Shown: positions 1-10,840, numbered from the stretch's first letter. The stretch: DNA of 64,000 nucleotides from Emiliania huxleyi CCMP1516 (GCF_000372725.1 NW_005200881.1:772850-836849), one strand, 5' to 3'. Numbers and translations are program-made. The notes: generated by a model not told the origin, from the sequence alone.

Positions 1-1072
1 ACGCCTCCTCATCGCTCCGCGTCAGCCAGACGATGCCGCCGCTCGTCCCCCCGCCGGCAGCTGCGCCGCCGCGGCGGCTCGTGCGGCCGCGCCGCGCCGC
101 CGTGCCGAGCGAGCGCGCCTCCGCCGCCGCCGCCGCGTCGTCGGTGGCCAGGTACGCAAAGACTCGCCGCTTCCCGCCGTAGGCCGACACGACGGCCTGC
201 ACCGCGGCAGCGAAGGCGCTCAGAGGCTCGCACGTCCGGTTGTGGCGCGCGAGGGCCTCGGCGTCGCACGCGTCGCCGGCGCGGAGGTGGACTCCGATCA
301 GCAGCGGCGGCGGGGCGCCCCTCCCTCCCCTCGCCGCTCGAGGCTCCGCCTCCGGCCAGCCGAGAGAGGAGCGCACCGCTCGCAGCCTCGCCGCGACCGA
401 GCCCGAGGGGCGGAGCAGCGAGGCGAGGAGGAGAGAGACGAGGGCGAAGCGGCCAGCGGCGGCGATGTCGGCTCTCAGCGGCTCCGTGCCGGGCGGAGCC
501 ATCGCGAGCACCTCCTCGTGCGACACTACCTCCAGCCACCGGCCTCCGTGCGCCATGCCGCGCTGCGAGGTGCGGCTCTCTGCCGAGCAGTTGGTGAGGG
601 GCTGAAGAAAGCACTCGAGGCTGGCGTTGGCGCAGGTGGTGGCGTTTCGAAACAGCTCGAGCGGCGCCGGCTCCGCGAGCCTCAGCCGGTGCTGCGCTCT
701 ACGCGAGCCGGAGCGCTCTGATAGCGCCTCGCCGAGCGGCGGCCGGCCATGAAGCAGCGCCCACAGGAGCTCTTTGACGAGCGAGTTGAGGGTGCTACCG
801 AACCCTCCCTCCCGCACGACGAAGCGAAAGCCGCGCTCCTTGCACGCAGTCTGCTGTGGCCGAAGCCACGCGGCAATCGATGCGTCCAGCGCGGCGACTG
901 CCGAGGCGACCGGGTCGTCAGCCTGTGGCGCCTCTGAGGAGCCGGGCCGCGGCAGAAAGGTGACTGCATTGTGCGTCAGCAGCGTCGTGTTTAGCGAGCT
1001 GGAGGGGAAGATGCACGGCACCATGGGCTCCTCGTGGAGGTGCCGGTGGCGCCGTCTCGCCACTGTGTGCAT
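1..1072 (-). CDS. Fucosyltransferase-like glycosyltransferase, C-terminus cut by window edge
   Basis: The reading frame is open on the minus strand from a stop near 1216 to the window edge, so the C-terminus is missing. The first Met is at 1072; an upstream exon with a signal anchor is possible. Seen: an N-terminal stretch with GGFGSTLNSLVKELLWAL, then ECFLQPLTNCS, and near 330-270 the motif GVHLRAGD, followed by VFAYLATDD and GIVWLTRSDEE. The H-x-R-x-G-D type motif binds GDP-fucose in alpha-1,2/1,6 and protein O-fucosyltransferases, and the aromatic-QPLxNC segment is common in algal relatives. The enzyme would act in the Golgi lumen, transferring a sugar (probably fucose) to a glycan or protein. 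Acceptor specificity cannot be told. No stop occurs in more than 1,000 bases of this frame. Confidence 0.7.
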   Translation of the reverse strand, partial: MHTVARRRHRHLHEEPMVPCIFPSSSLNTTLLTHNAVTFLPRPGSSEAPQADDPVASAVAALDASIAAWLRPQQTACKERGFRFVVREGGFGSTLNSLVKELLWALLHGRPPLGEALSERSGSRRAQHRLRLAEPAPLELFRNATTCANASLECFLQPLTNCSAESRTSQRGMAHGGRWLEVVSHEEVLAMAPPGTEPLRADIAAAGRFALVSLLLASLLRPSGSVAARLRAVRSSLGWPEAEPRAARGGRGAPPPLLIGVHLRAGDACDAEALARHNRTCEPLSAFAAAVQAVVSAYGGKRRVFAYLATDDAAAAAEARSLGTAARRGRTSRRGGAAAGGGTSGGIVWLTRSDEEA

Positions 1073-1299
1073 GTATGCCGGCCTGGCGAGTAGAGGCACG
1101 CGCACGCTTCTCGAGGTCTTTGGAGCCAGAGCCAACGCAAGAGAGCGATCGAAGAATTTTGCATGCCGAAGAAGATATCGACGACGCACACTCAAACACA
1201 CGGACAGTCGGAGTGGTCACGCCGCAACTGCGACTTGTCTATTTGACCAGCTCTATGAAACTGCCACGCCACAACGACGCTTGTATATGCATCACTCGA

Positions 1300-1735
1300 C
1301 GAGGCTGCAGCATCACCTTTGGAATCAGTGTGCTGTGTGGGAAGGTGCGCTGGCCAAGGGGAATCGTTGAGATCGAGGAGCGGGGCCACCTCCTTGAGGG
1401 ATATGGCTGTGAAGAGACGAAGGCACCAGACAACCCAGTATAGAAAGAAATTCACCATGCGCAATTCATGCTTGCTAGAACACAGAACAGGCAGGTCGCA
1501 GGTCGGGACGCGGGTGGGATGGGCTGTGGTCAAGGAAAACGCATCCGAACTGGCAATCGCAGGAGCGGGGCCACCTCCTTGAGTGAGGTGTGAGAGGGCT
1601 CTGGTGTGAACGTTGTGTTCCAGTGTGTGACCCTGCCTCCCGGCTCCCGCTCCCGAGCTCTGGAGCATCGTGCACAAAATCTCGGAGCATTCCTGCGCGT
1701 TGACAACAAAGCAAAGAGATTTTTTGCAAAGCAGT
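1300..1735 (+). repeat. Dispersed repeat, copy A (inverted partner at 10160-10610)
   Basis: About 400 bases here match the reverse complement of 10160-10610 with few substitutions. This copy has about 60 extra bases (roughly 1453-1517) absent from the partner, and the partner has about 60 bases near 10230-10290 absent here. No coding capacity is convincing. A (GGGA)n run follows at 1758-1795. It fills the gap between the fucosyltransferase-like gene and the secreted-protein gene. Confidence 0.8.
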
Positions 1736-2125
1736 GAGTGCCGTATCAGAGTTGAGAGAGAGGGAGGGAGGGAGGGAGGGAGGGAGAGGGAGGCCAGGCC
1801 AGGCAGGCCTCCCCGAGGGCCCAAGTCGAGAATTGAAATTCTTTGGCGGCAAGGATGACTCAGGTGTGGGTGTGAACGTGTGGACACAGAATGAAGAAAA
1901 GGTCGGATTCATGTAACGCTAAAAATGGACGTCCGCGCCGGTTTTGACCAAGTTGGTCCAAGTTGCACGCAGCACGCCGCGCCGGTCCGGTCCCACCGCA
2001 CGTGCCGCTCGGTCACAACATTGCGGCTCTGCTGTCTCGATCACGTCGCGGCTCTGCTCGCGAGCCTGCAGCCTGCTCGCTGCCGGAGTTCAGCCTGAGG
2101 CGCACTGGCTGTCTACTGTCTGCAC

Positions 2126-5100
2126 ATGCGCGGTCCTCCTGTTGGCCGGCAGCTATGTGCCCTCTTGCCCGTGATTCTCTCTCCGATCCAGGCCGTCGTC
2201 GCGCCCTGGGACTGCACGACCTACCCCTACCCCATCCAGATCATTAAGGGCACCTCCGACGCCAACTATCGGACGATGCAGCTCAACTTCGCTGATGGAG
2301 ATTTCACCGAGATCTGGCAGTGGACCGTGGACAGCGCAGAACAACCGACGGCGCAGCTGAATGCGCAGGGCTACAACACCAACGACGATATCGCGTACGG
2401 GCTCTTCTCCGACTCGACGTCTTCGGATCCGGACGTTGCGCCGGGGTACTTTTGCCGCTTCTCCGCCGTCCAAAACTCGGCGGAATGTCTCTGCCAGGCT
2501 CCTTACTGGGGAAACACGGCCACCATCACGAGCGATGGGACGTACTACCTCGCGAGAGAAGGCGGTCTTGAGGTCCAGAAGCTGCCGGACGTCCACAACA
2601 TCGCCTACCCAGTCGGCAGCCCGGTCGCGGTCAGCTCTCTGAGCAGCTGCGGCTTCTCAAACGTCTTATCTGGCAGGGGCACAGGCGGAGTCATCGACAT
2701 CACGGCCTGGGGCCTGACCGGAGCCGACATGGAGGCCGCCTATGGCCTCCCGACCGACTGCACCCAATGCTACATGACGACGGGTATCTGGACTGTAGAC
2801 GTAGCTGGGACATCGACAGGAGTCATGCAAACGTGGAAGCCGGGCGGCCAAAACATGGCGGATTTCATCGACTTCGAGTACAATAGCATAAATTACCTGA
2901 TCGGTCTGGGAACGTACGATGCGAGCGTCTGGATCATCAAGCTCGACGGCGCCGGGGATGTCACAGGCTACGCCTACAGCCGCGTCGTCGTCGACTACAC
3001 CGCATCCACAAGCAGCAAACGCACGATGGGAGGGTTCGGTGCCGGTTATCGTTATGGCGACCGAATCTACGTGCGCGACCCCCCACACCCACACACCCAC
3101 ACCCACACCACCTACCAAACACACCACGCCGACACACGTGTCCCCCCCCCAAACACACAACGCCGACACACGTGTCCCCCCCCCCCCCCCCCTTCCCCCC
3201 CGCGCGCGCGACAGTTCTCCTCAAACACTGGATCCGGCATCTTCGAGGTGGAGTTGGCCTCGCTTCAGGCCGTTCTCGACCGTACCGGGGACGACGCGTG
3301 CGACTTCGGGAAAACGTCTGGCTCGCGCGTCTGCGCGGAAGTCAATTCGCTTGTCGCGGCGTCCCCAGTTCCCCTCCCCGTCACGCTCAAGTGGGTGGCA
3401 CCCGCTGTCGCCCCCACCCAACTGAACGACGGCTTCAACTGCCCAGATGTCGTTGATCCCTTCACCTTGCCCCGCCCGCCCTCCCGACCGCCGCCCATCT
3501 TGCCGCCGCCCGCCTTCCCTTCGCCCGCCTTGCCGCCGACGCTGTGCTTCACGTACAGCGAAAGGGGGTCGGGCTTGTGCAGAGTCGGCACAGTGGCAGG
3601 GACCGACGCCGGTTGCGAGTGCTCCAGGTCCACAGGGGTTGGGTCCGTCAGCGACTGCGAGGCTGGATGCTCGGCTGACGCAGACTGCACGGGCTACGCG
3701 TACAACCCGACCGGTATTTGCCTGGTGTACACGCTGGCCTTAGACTTGCCATTTGGATCCGGCTTCACCTCGTACACGTGCTACGGCCGCGACCCGTGCC
3801 CGCCCTCGCCGCCGCCGCCCTCACCGCCGCCGCCTTCTCCACCTCCTCCATCGCCGCCGCCGCCCTCGCCGCCGCTGCCCTCACCACCGCCGCCATCACC
3901 ACCGCCACCATCACCACCGCCACCATCACCACCGCTCCTCTCGCCCCCGCCGCCCTCCCCACCTCCTCCATCGCCGCCGCCGCCGTCACCACCGCCACCC
4001 TCGCCACCACCGCCCTCACCACCACCGCCGTCACCGCCGCCGCCTTCTCCACCTCCTCCATCGTCGTCGCCGCCGTCACCACCGCCACCCTCGCCACCAC
4101 CGCCCTCACCACCACCGCCGTCACCGCCGCCGCCTTCGCCACCTCCTCCATCGCCGTCGCCACCACCGCCGTCACCGCCGCCACCCTCGCCACCACCGCC
4201 CTCCCCACCTCCTCCATCGCCGCCGCCGCCGTCACCACCGCCACCCTCGCCACCACCGCCCTCACCACCACCGCCGTCACCGCCGCCGCCTTCTCCACCT
4301 CCTCCATCGCCGTCGCCACCGCCGCCATCACCGCCGCCACCCTCGCCACCGCCGCCGTCACCACCATCGCCATCACCGCCGCCGCCTTCGCCACCTCCTC
4401 CATCGCCGCCGCCCCCGTAGACGCCGCCACCCTCGCCACCGCCGCCATCACCACCGCCGCCATCACCACCGCCGCCATCACCACCGCCACCATCACCACC
4501 GCTCCTCTCGCCCCCGCCGCCCTCCCCACCTCCTCCATCGCCGCCGCCGCCGTCACCACCGCCACCCTCGCCACCACCGCCCTCACCACCACCGCCGTCA
4601 CCGCCGCCACCTTCTCCACCTCCTCCATCGCCGTCGCCACCACCGCCGTCACCGCCGCCACCCTCGCCCCCGCCGCCCTCACCACCTCCTCCATCGCCGC
4701 CGCCGCCGTCACCACCGCCACCCTCGCCACCACCGCCATCACCACCACCGCCGTCACCGCCGCCGCCTTCTCCACCTCCTCCATCGCCGTCGCCACCACC
4801 GCCGTCACCGCCGCCACCGTCGCCACCGCCACCGTCACCACCTCCGCCATCGCCGCCGCCGGCGTCACCACCGCCGCCGTCGCCGTCGCCACCACCGCCA
4901 CCACCGCCGACGCCGCCGCCGCCTTAGCCACCTCCCCCATCGCCGCCTGCGTCGTCCCCACCTCCGCCGTCGCCGCCGCCACAGCCGCCGCCACCGCCAC
5001 CGTCACCACCGCCACCATCGTCACCACCGCCTTCACCGCCGCCGCCATCTCCACCTCCTGCAAGGGCGCCCCCACCGTCGCCTCCACCAGCCATCGCGGN

Positions 5101-8100
5101 NNNNNNNNNNNNNNNNNNNNNNNNNNNNNNNNNNNNNNNNNNNNNNNNNNNNNNNNNNNNNNNNNNNNNNNNNNNNNNNNNNNNNNNNNNNNNNNNNNNC
5201 ACCCTCGCCACCGCCACCGAGCCCTCCACCGACGTCGCCACCGCCGCCCTCGCGGCCACCGCCCAGCCCGCCGCCACCTTCACCTTCACCGCCACCCCCC
5301 TCACCCTCACCGCTACCGCCCTCACCACCGCCGCCGCTCACCTGCAGCGATCTGGCCGGGCGGAATGAGCTTCCGAACAAGAGTTGCAGGAAGGCATACG
5401 CGGGCGAATGCTCCGCCTTCTTCACCTGGAAGGACGCGGCGTCGGGCGTCGCCCGGCTTTGCTTCGGGCCACTCTCGGGCAGCAGCAAGTGCAGCGGCCA
5501 GCTCGTGTCTGGCTGTGCTCCACTCCCGCCGCCGTCAGCCCCGCCGTCTGCGCCGCCGTCCGTGCCTTCTCCACCGCTTGCTCCACCACCGCTCACCTGC
5601 AGCGATCTGGCCGGGCGGACTGAGCTTCCGAACAAGAGTTGCAGGAAGGCATACGCGGGCGAATGCTCCGCCTTCTTCACCTGGAAGGACGCGGCGTCGG
5701 GCGTCGCCCGGCTTTGCTTCGGGCCACTCTCGGGCAGCAGCAAGTGCAGCGGCCAGCTCGTGTCTGGCTGTGCTCCACTCCCGCCGCCGTCAGCCCCGCC
5801 GTCTGCGCCGCCGTCCGTGCCTTCTCCACCGCTTGCTCCACCACCGCTCACCTGCAGCGATCTGGCCGGGCGGACTGAGCTTCCGAACAAGAGTTGCAGG
5901 AAGGCATACGCGGGCGAATGCTCCGCCTTCTTCACCTGGAAGGACGCGGCGTCGGGCGTCGCCCGGCTTTGCTTCGGGCCACTCTCGGGCAGCAGCAAGT
6001 GCAGCGGCCAGCTCGTGTCTGGCTGTGCTCCACTCCCGCCGCCGTCAGCCCCGCCGTCTGCGCCGCCGTCCGTGCCTTCTCCACCGCTTGCTCCACCACC
6101 GCTCACCTGCAGCGATCTGGCCGGGCGGACTGAGCTTCCGAACAAGAGTTGCAGGAAGGCATACGCGGGCGAATGCTCCGCCTTCTTCACCTGGAAGGAC
6201 GCGGCGTCGGGCGTCGCCCGGCTTTGCTTCGGGCCACTCTCGGGCAGCAGCAAGTGCAGCGGCCAGCTCGTGTCTGGCTGTGCTCCACTCCCGCCGCCGT
6301 CAGCCCCGCCGTCTGCGCCGCCGTCCGTGCCTTCTCCACCGCTTGCTCCACCACCGCTCACCTGCAGCGATCTGGCCGGGCGGACTGAGCTTCCGAACAA
6401 GAGTTGCAGGAAGGCATACGCGGGCGAATGCTCCGCATTCTTCACCTGGAAGGACGCGGCGTCGGGCGTCGCCCGGCTTTGCTTCGGGCCACTCTCGGGC
6501 AGCAGCAAGTGCAGCGGCCAGCTCGTGTCTGGCTGTGCTCCACTCCCGCCGCCGTCAGCCCCGCCGTCTGCGCCGCCGTCCGTGCCTTCTCCACCGCTTG
6601 CTCCACCACCGCTCACCTGCAGCGATCTGGCCGGGCGGACTGAGCTTCCGAACAAGAGTTGCAGGAAGGCATACGCGGGCGAATGCTCCGCATTCTTCAC
6701 CTGGAAGGACGCGGCGTCGGGCGTCGCCCGGCTTTGCTTCGGGCCACTCTCGGGCAGCAGCAAGTGCAGCGGCCAGCTCGTGTCTGGCTGTGCTCCACCG
6801 CCAATGCCACCGTCTGCGCCGCCGCTCACACCACCGCCCACGCGGCCGCTGCCGTCTGCGCCGCCACCGCTCACCTGCAGCGATCTGGCGGGGCGTGTTG
6901 AAGTCGACAAGTGCAAGAAAGCGGATTCGGATGCGTGCTACATTTACTACGAGGTAAAGAATGCCGCGAAGCACAAGTACAAGCTCTGCTTCGCGAAAGA
7001 GGGCGAGAGCAAGTGCGACAATGGGGAGTCCATGACCTGCCTGCCCACCAGCGCACCCACCACCGCTCCCACCGTGGTGCCGACGACGGCGCCGACGAGT
7101 GCGCCGACCAGCGCGCCGGCGAGCCCTTCACGGCCATGGTCGCCGCCACTCCCACCAGCACCGCCGCCACCAGCACCACCGTCGCCCTCGCCGCCACCCC
7201 CCAGCTTCCCCCCGATGGTCCCAGAGGGCACCCCTACTTTGCCACCCCCACCACCCTTGTTACCGCCGCCAAGCCCGCCTTCACCTTTGCCCCCGTCGAT
7301 CCCGCCGCCACCCACGCCGCCACCTTCACCGCCGCCTTCGCCACCGCCCTGCGGGCTTCGTATCGACTTTGACAGGGATGGATCGGAGGCTGACCTGGCG
7401 AACGACATCAACAACCTCGGCGGCTTCCCAGGGCCTGGTCCCACCGTGACAGTCTCGGCGTGTGACGGCGGTCTCGCCCACGGAGTGGAGCCCCCATCTG
7501 GCGGCTGCCCGTGTGGGTGTGGCTGCGTCTGCTCAGGCCTCGCACCCGCGCCGCCGGGGACTCCGCAGCAACTCCGCTTCTCGAAAGTCGCCTCGTTGTA
7601 CGACGGCTCGCACCAGACTGAGCCCGTCCAAGTCTTGGTGCTCAGCACTCTCTACCCTACTCAAGAACCAGAACTTTCTCTCCACGCCATACAGCCATGT
7701 CACAACGGTCACCCTCTTATGGATCGTCTGATCACGCCGCCCAGTCATGCAACCTCTTCCTCCCTCGCCGCAGGACCTCGTCCTGACCAACGAGACCGAG
7801 TACACGCCGTGGAGCTCGATGCGCAACGGGCGCGAGGGCAAAAAACTCGGCGAGGTGTCTGTCGCCGCCTCTACGGACACTCGCTTCAAGTTCCGATTCA
7901 CGGACTCGAACGACACGGACGGCACGCCGGTGGTAGTGCCCTATGGTGCAATTTCGTGCCACTGAAAGCCTTCCGCACACACGCTGCCAACCCGTCCCCT
8001 CTGCTGTGCAGCGTTCGACCTTTGTCTCTTCGACATCGACACTGGAGTGAACGGGGCCCTCGCAGAGTCCGTCGAGGTGCGACACGCGCTGCGGCCAGCG

Positions 8101-8728
8101 CCACCGCACACACTTGCAGCTAGCGCGGTGCACGCTGCGCCTCAAGCCTCGCCGACTATCTCAGGCGTGCAACATCGTCGACTACTTTCACCACGGCGGC
8201 GGCATTCCTGATGGCCACGGCTACCTTTGCGATAACATCAAGGTGGACGGCTATCTGGAGATCACGACTCCGTCTGCTGGCTGCACGCTCGTCACGGGGC
8301 TGAGAGAGGGGACTGGTGGGGACAATCCCGCCACATGGGACGACGTTGTCGTCGATGCCGACGGAGGTTTCGTATGCGAGGACTACGATGTGTGCCCGAG
8401 CAGCGGCGTCTCCGGGTTTGCCCGGGGGCCGGGCGATGGAGTCGTCGACATACAGACCTGCGCCACGGATGGCAGCGAGGGGGCAGGACTCTTCCCCTCT
8501 AGCACAGATATTAGTCCGTGGCTGCGCGGGAAGCCGATGCGCTACACGATGCCCAAGTTCGTGTGCTTCACGTATGCGGCCGGTTCGAGCAGCTTTGAGC
8601 TGACGTACCGGGTCGGACCAGGGGATGGCGCGCCCTATTACGGCCGCAACTTCTTCTTCTCGGGCGCGAGCGTCATCGCTCCGGACGACGCTTGTGCCCG
8701 TCCTGCAACCCCGACCCCGCCAGACTAG
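2126..8728 (+). CDS. Secreted proline-rich multidomain protein (cell wall or scale matrix type)
   Basis: Modelled exons: 2126-3070, 3215-7631 (interrupted by a 100-N gap), 7774-7945, 8012-8076, 8165-8728, all GT-AG and phase-consistent. Order of parts: a hydrophobic N-terminus ending in VVAPWDC (likely signal peptide); a roughly 300-residue propeller-like domain ending GDRIY-FSSNTGSGIFEVEL, resembling DUF6923-type domains; a Cys-rich PAN/apple-like segment (about 3540-3790); a long PPSPPPP tract; six near-identical Cys-rich 85-residue units plus a divergent seventh; a second Pro/Ser/Thr linker; and a C-terminal domain starting DFDRDGSEAD. The last domain is rebuilt only by splicing (VVVPY-AFDLCLFDIDTG, then ESVE-ACNIVDYFHHGG). 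The product is probably extracellular and glycosylated on hydroxyproline, with an architectural or adhesive role. Two in-frame TAG codons (4418 and 4925) lie in the proline tract, so the gene may be broken, misassembled or two genes. Confidence 0.65.
3795..5099 (+). repeat. Proline-rich minisatellite encoding (S)PPPP repeats
   Basis: Degenerate tandem CCN/TCN codons encode SPPPP and SPSPPPP units, with larger higher-order blocks (for example 3790-4100 recurs near 4440-4750). All frames stay open for long stretches because of the base composition, giving spurious Thr/Ala and His/Arg readings. The tract contains two in-frame TAGs and ends at an assembly gap, so its true length is unknown. Confidence 0.9.
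5100..5199. other. Assembly gap (100 N)
   Basis: Exactly 100 N, a conventional scaffold spacer, placed inside the proline-rich repeat where short reads would fail. The real distance and the reading frame across it are unknown. Confidence 0.99.
5337..6866 (+). repeat. Six near-identical 255-bp tandem coding units
   Basis: Units begin at 5337, 5592, 5847, 6102, 6357 and 6612. Each encodes 85 residues: a domain starting LTCSDLAGR with six cysteines and a Pro/Ser linker. Differences are minimal: unit 1 has Asn for Thr after GR, units 5 and 6 share a synonymous change (GCA for GCC), and unit 6 has a different linker. A divergent seventh domain starts at 6867 (LTCSDLAGRVEVDK). The identity implies very recent amplification or gene conversion. 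Confidence 0.97.
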
Positions 8729-8940
8729 CCGCAGGCGGCCTCCCCGTAGCACAGAGCCCGTACGTGTAGCTGCCATAAGCTGGAGGCTTCTAACTATCTA
8801 GAAAAGATGAAAGGAGAGAACACTGAAGTGGTAAAGACGTGAGATCTCGAGATCCGAAAACACAAAAACGATGGGGGGGTGACCATTGCGTTCTCCTCCT
8901 CAGCGGCGCGGGTGCGCCGTGACGCCATGATACACCCCAA

Positions 8941-9264
8941 CTACTCCAGAATGATCGGCTCATCGCGCACGATTTTCTCGCCGGTGCGCTCGATCACCTC
9001 TACGACGAGGGGCGCGAGAAATGACCCCGAAACGATGAGCTGGAAGCGCGGGTACGGCGGCAGGCGCTCTCGCAGCCACTTCTCGTCGTCCTCGGCGCTC
9101 TCGACGTGGCTCGATTCGCTTGAGTTCACCATCCGCCGGGCGGCCTCGATCTCCTTGTGCGGCTCCAGCTCCTCGACGATGAGGCGCTCCCTCTCTGCCG
9201 CCCACTCGGCGACGCGGCGCAGCAGCTCTGGGACCAACGCGACAGGCCCGGATGTGCCGCCTGG
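8941..9264 (-). CDS. Unrecognised ORF fragment, head-to-head with the next gene
   Basis: An open minus-strand frame runs from a stop at about 9264 to a stop at 8941. It encodes about 100 residues rich in charged amino acids (for example LLRRVAEWAAERERLIVEE and LAPLVVEVIERTGEK) and looks protein-like rather than random. There is no ATG near its upstream end, so it is an exon or a gene remnant. Its 5' end abuts and slightly overlaps the 5' end of the plus-strand ORF starting at 9252. No family recognised. Confidence 0.35.
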   Translation of the reverse strand, partial: PGGTSGPVALVPELLRRVAEWAAERERLIVEELEPHKEIEAARRMVNSSESSHVESAEDDEKWLRERLPPYPRFQLIVSGSFLAPLVVEVIERTGEKIVRDEPIILE

Positions 9265-9857
9265 ACCTCAACCAGGACTCCAACCAGTTCATGTTCGAGT
9301 TCGAGACCCAACGCGTACCTGTGTCTCACAACGGCAAGGAGCTCAACGCCTACATCCACCTCGACACCTCAGACAAGTTCTTCGCGTTCTGCATGTTGTG
9401 GACGGGAGCGGGGACCCGCGTCCCGGTCGTCTCCCAGTTCGCGGCGAACAGGAGCATGTGGCGAGCGGCCGGGGCCTTGCGTACCAAGGAGGACCTCGAC
9501 GTCGGGCGAAACGCGTCGGAGAAGATTCTGAAGCTCCTCCAGGGCATGAAGGCCAGCTACACGGCCGCAGCGTGGAGGGCGGTGCGTGACCAGGTCCTCA
9601 TACTCATGCTGAAGGGCATGAACGTGTACGAGAATCCGGCGGAGTTCTTCACCATCTTCGCGCACAAGCTGTTCGAGACGGCGAGCGACGCCAAGCGGCA
9701 CATCAACTTCAACTTGGTCAGCAGCCCCGACGGCTTCCTCAAGCTGCTCCAGGTGTTCGACCAGCGGACGACTTGGGAGTCCCTGCTCATGAGCGACGCG
9801 GAGCAGCAGCTCTCCAAGGCGCTGACGGAGCTTGGCGATGCGATGTGGAGTACGTAG
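9252..9857 (+). CDS. Hypothetical protein, 201 aa
   Basis: A single-exon ORF with a clear ATG and a normal, non-repetitive amino-acid composition (Phe, Asn, Lys and Met all present despite the high GC). This argues for real coding. Segments include FEFETQRVPVSHNGKELNAYI, KASYTAAAWRAVRDQVLILML and GDAMWST at the end. No signal peptide, membrane segment or family is recognised. The start lies only about 12 bases from the 5' end of an oppositely oriented open frame, leaving no room for a promoter, so the true 5' end may lie in another exon. Confidence 0.45.
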   Translation: MCRLDLNQDSNQFMFEFETQRVPVSHNGKELNAYIHLDTSDKFFAFCMLWTGAGTRVPVVSQFAANRSMWRAAGALRTKEDLDVGRNASEKILKLLQGMKASYTAAAWRAVRDQVLILMLKGMNVYENPAEFFTIFAHKLFETASDAKRHINFNLVSSPDGFLKLLQVFDQRTTWESLLMSDAEQQLSKALTELGDAMWST

Positions 9858-9864
9858 GCGTCAC

Positions 9865-10030
9865 CAGTCACATTGTGAGCGGAGCTGCTCCGTAGTGTGT
9901 CCTAGAAGATGCAGGATTGAGAGCGTAGGTGCTCACAATCGCACAGAGATGCTAATACGATTGCGAGGAGTGCTGCTCACAATCCTTCAACTTCTAGGAT
10001 TGAGAGCGAGGCTGCTCACAATCCTAGCCG
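9865..10030. repeat. Array of short imperfect hairpins
   Basis: The words GGATTGAGAGCG and GCTCACAATCC alternate several times between 9870 and 10025. They form imperfect stems such as GGATTG...CAATCC. The array lies just after the ORF at 9252-9857. No coding seen. Confidence 0.6.
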
Positions 10031-10159
10031 TCTACAAAAGAAGGTTCACCACAACTGCCTCTCACACAGCCGATCGGCACAACACGGGTGCGTGCGGACT
10101 GGCACTAATTTAAGAATTCAAACGCTGTTCGGCACCCGGAACAACAAGGATAGGAATTA

Positions 10160-10610
10160 GGAAGACTTTGGCTGCAAAGTCTGATGCGGCACTGCCTTGT
10201 TGTCAACGCGCAGCAGGCTGCAGGAATGCTCCGTGGGTGTGAGTGAGGTTTTAGCGTTTTACCGACTGCACTCCATGACCAAGTGCTCCAAGTGCTCCGA
10301 GGTTTTGTGCACGATGCTCCAGAGCACTGCTCGGGAGCGGGAGGCAGGGTCACACACTGGAACACAACGTTCACACCAGAGCCCTCTCACACCTCACTCA
10401 AGGAGATGGCCCCGCTCCTGCGATTGCCAGTTCGGATGCGTTTTCTTTGACCACAGCCCATCCCACCAATTTCTTTCTATACTGGGTTGTCTGGTACCTT
10501 CGTCTCTTCACAGCCATATCCCTCAAGGAGGTGGCCCCGCTCCTCGATCTCAACGATTCCCCTTGGCCAGCGCACCTTCCCACACAGCACTGATTCCAAA
10601 GGTGATGCTG
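10160..10610 (-). repeat. Dispersed repeat, copy B (inverted partner of 1300-1735)
   Basis: Reverse-complement match to 1300-1735, with two reciprocal indels of about 60 bases. It ends about 230 bases before the mitochondrial-carrier start codon, so it may overlap that gene's 5' flank. It includes the word CCAAGTGCTCC, which recurs in other intergenic regions. Confidence 0.8.
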
Positions 10611-10840
10611 CAGCCCTCGCCTGCGCCCGTCCGCCACCGAGCGGCCGCGCCGCTCACGCACCGCGCCCCCACCACCCCACGCGCCGGGCGAGCCGGCTCA
10701 CGGGGCGGAACTCGATCACACGCGCGCCCTGCAGCCCAGCGGGCGCGCGAAATGTCACGCGAGCCGAAGGACCGACCCCCACCACCCTCCATGCACACCT
10801 CGGCTCACGCCGCCCCCCGCCCGCCTCCGTCGCAGCACCC

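Noticed and set aside
1192..1912. Minus-strand open frames of 145-231 codons
   Set aside because: They lie in dispersed repeat copy A and a GGGA microsatellite; the same peptides appear in copy B, so they reflect the repeat.
5033..6916. 627-codon minus-strand open frame opposite the 255-bp repeats
   Set aside because: Antisense shadow created by the repeat's codon pattern; the plus-strand frame has the Cys-rich domain logic and continues into spliced exons.
3718..6957. Long open frames encoding Thr/Ala or His/Arg repeats through the proline tract
   Set aside because: They are shifted readings of the PPSPPPP-coding minisatellite and of the 255-bp units; only the Pro/Cys-rich frame gives recognisable domains.
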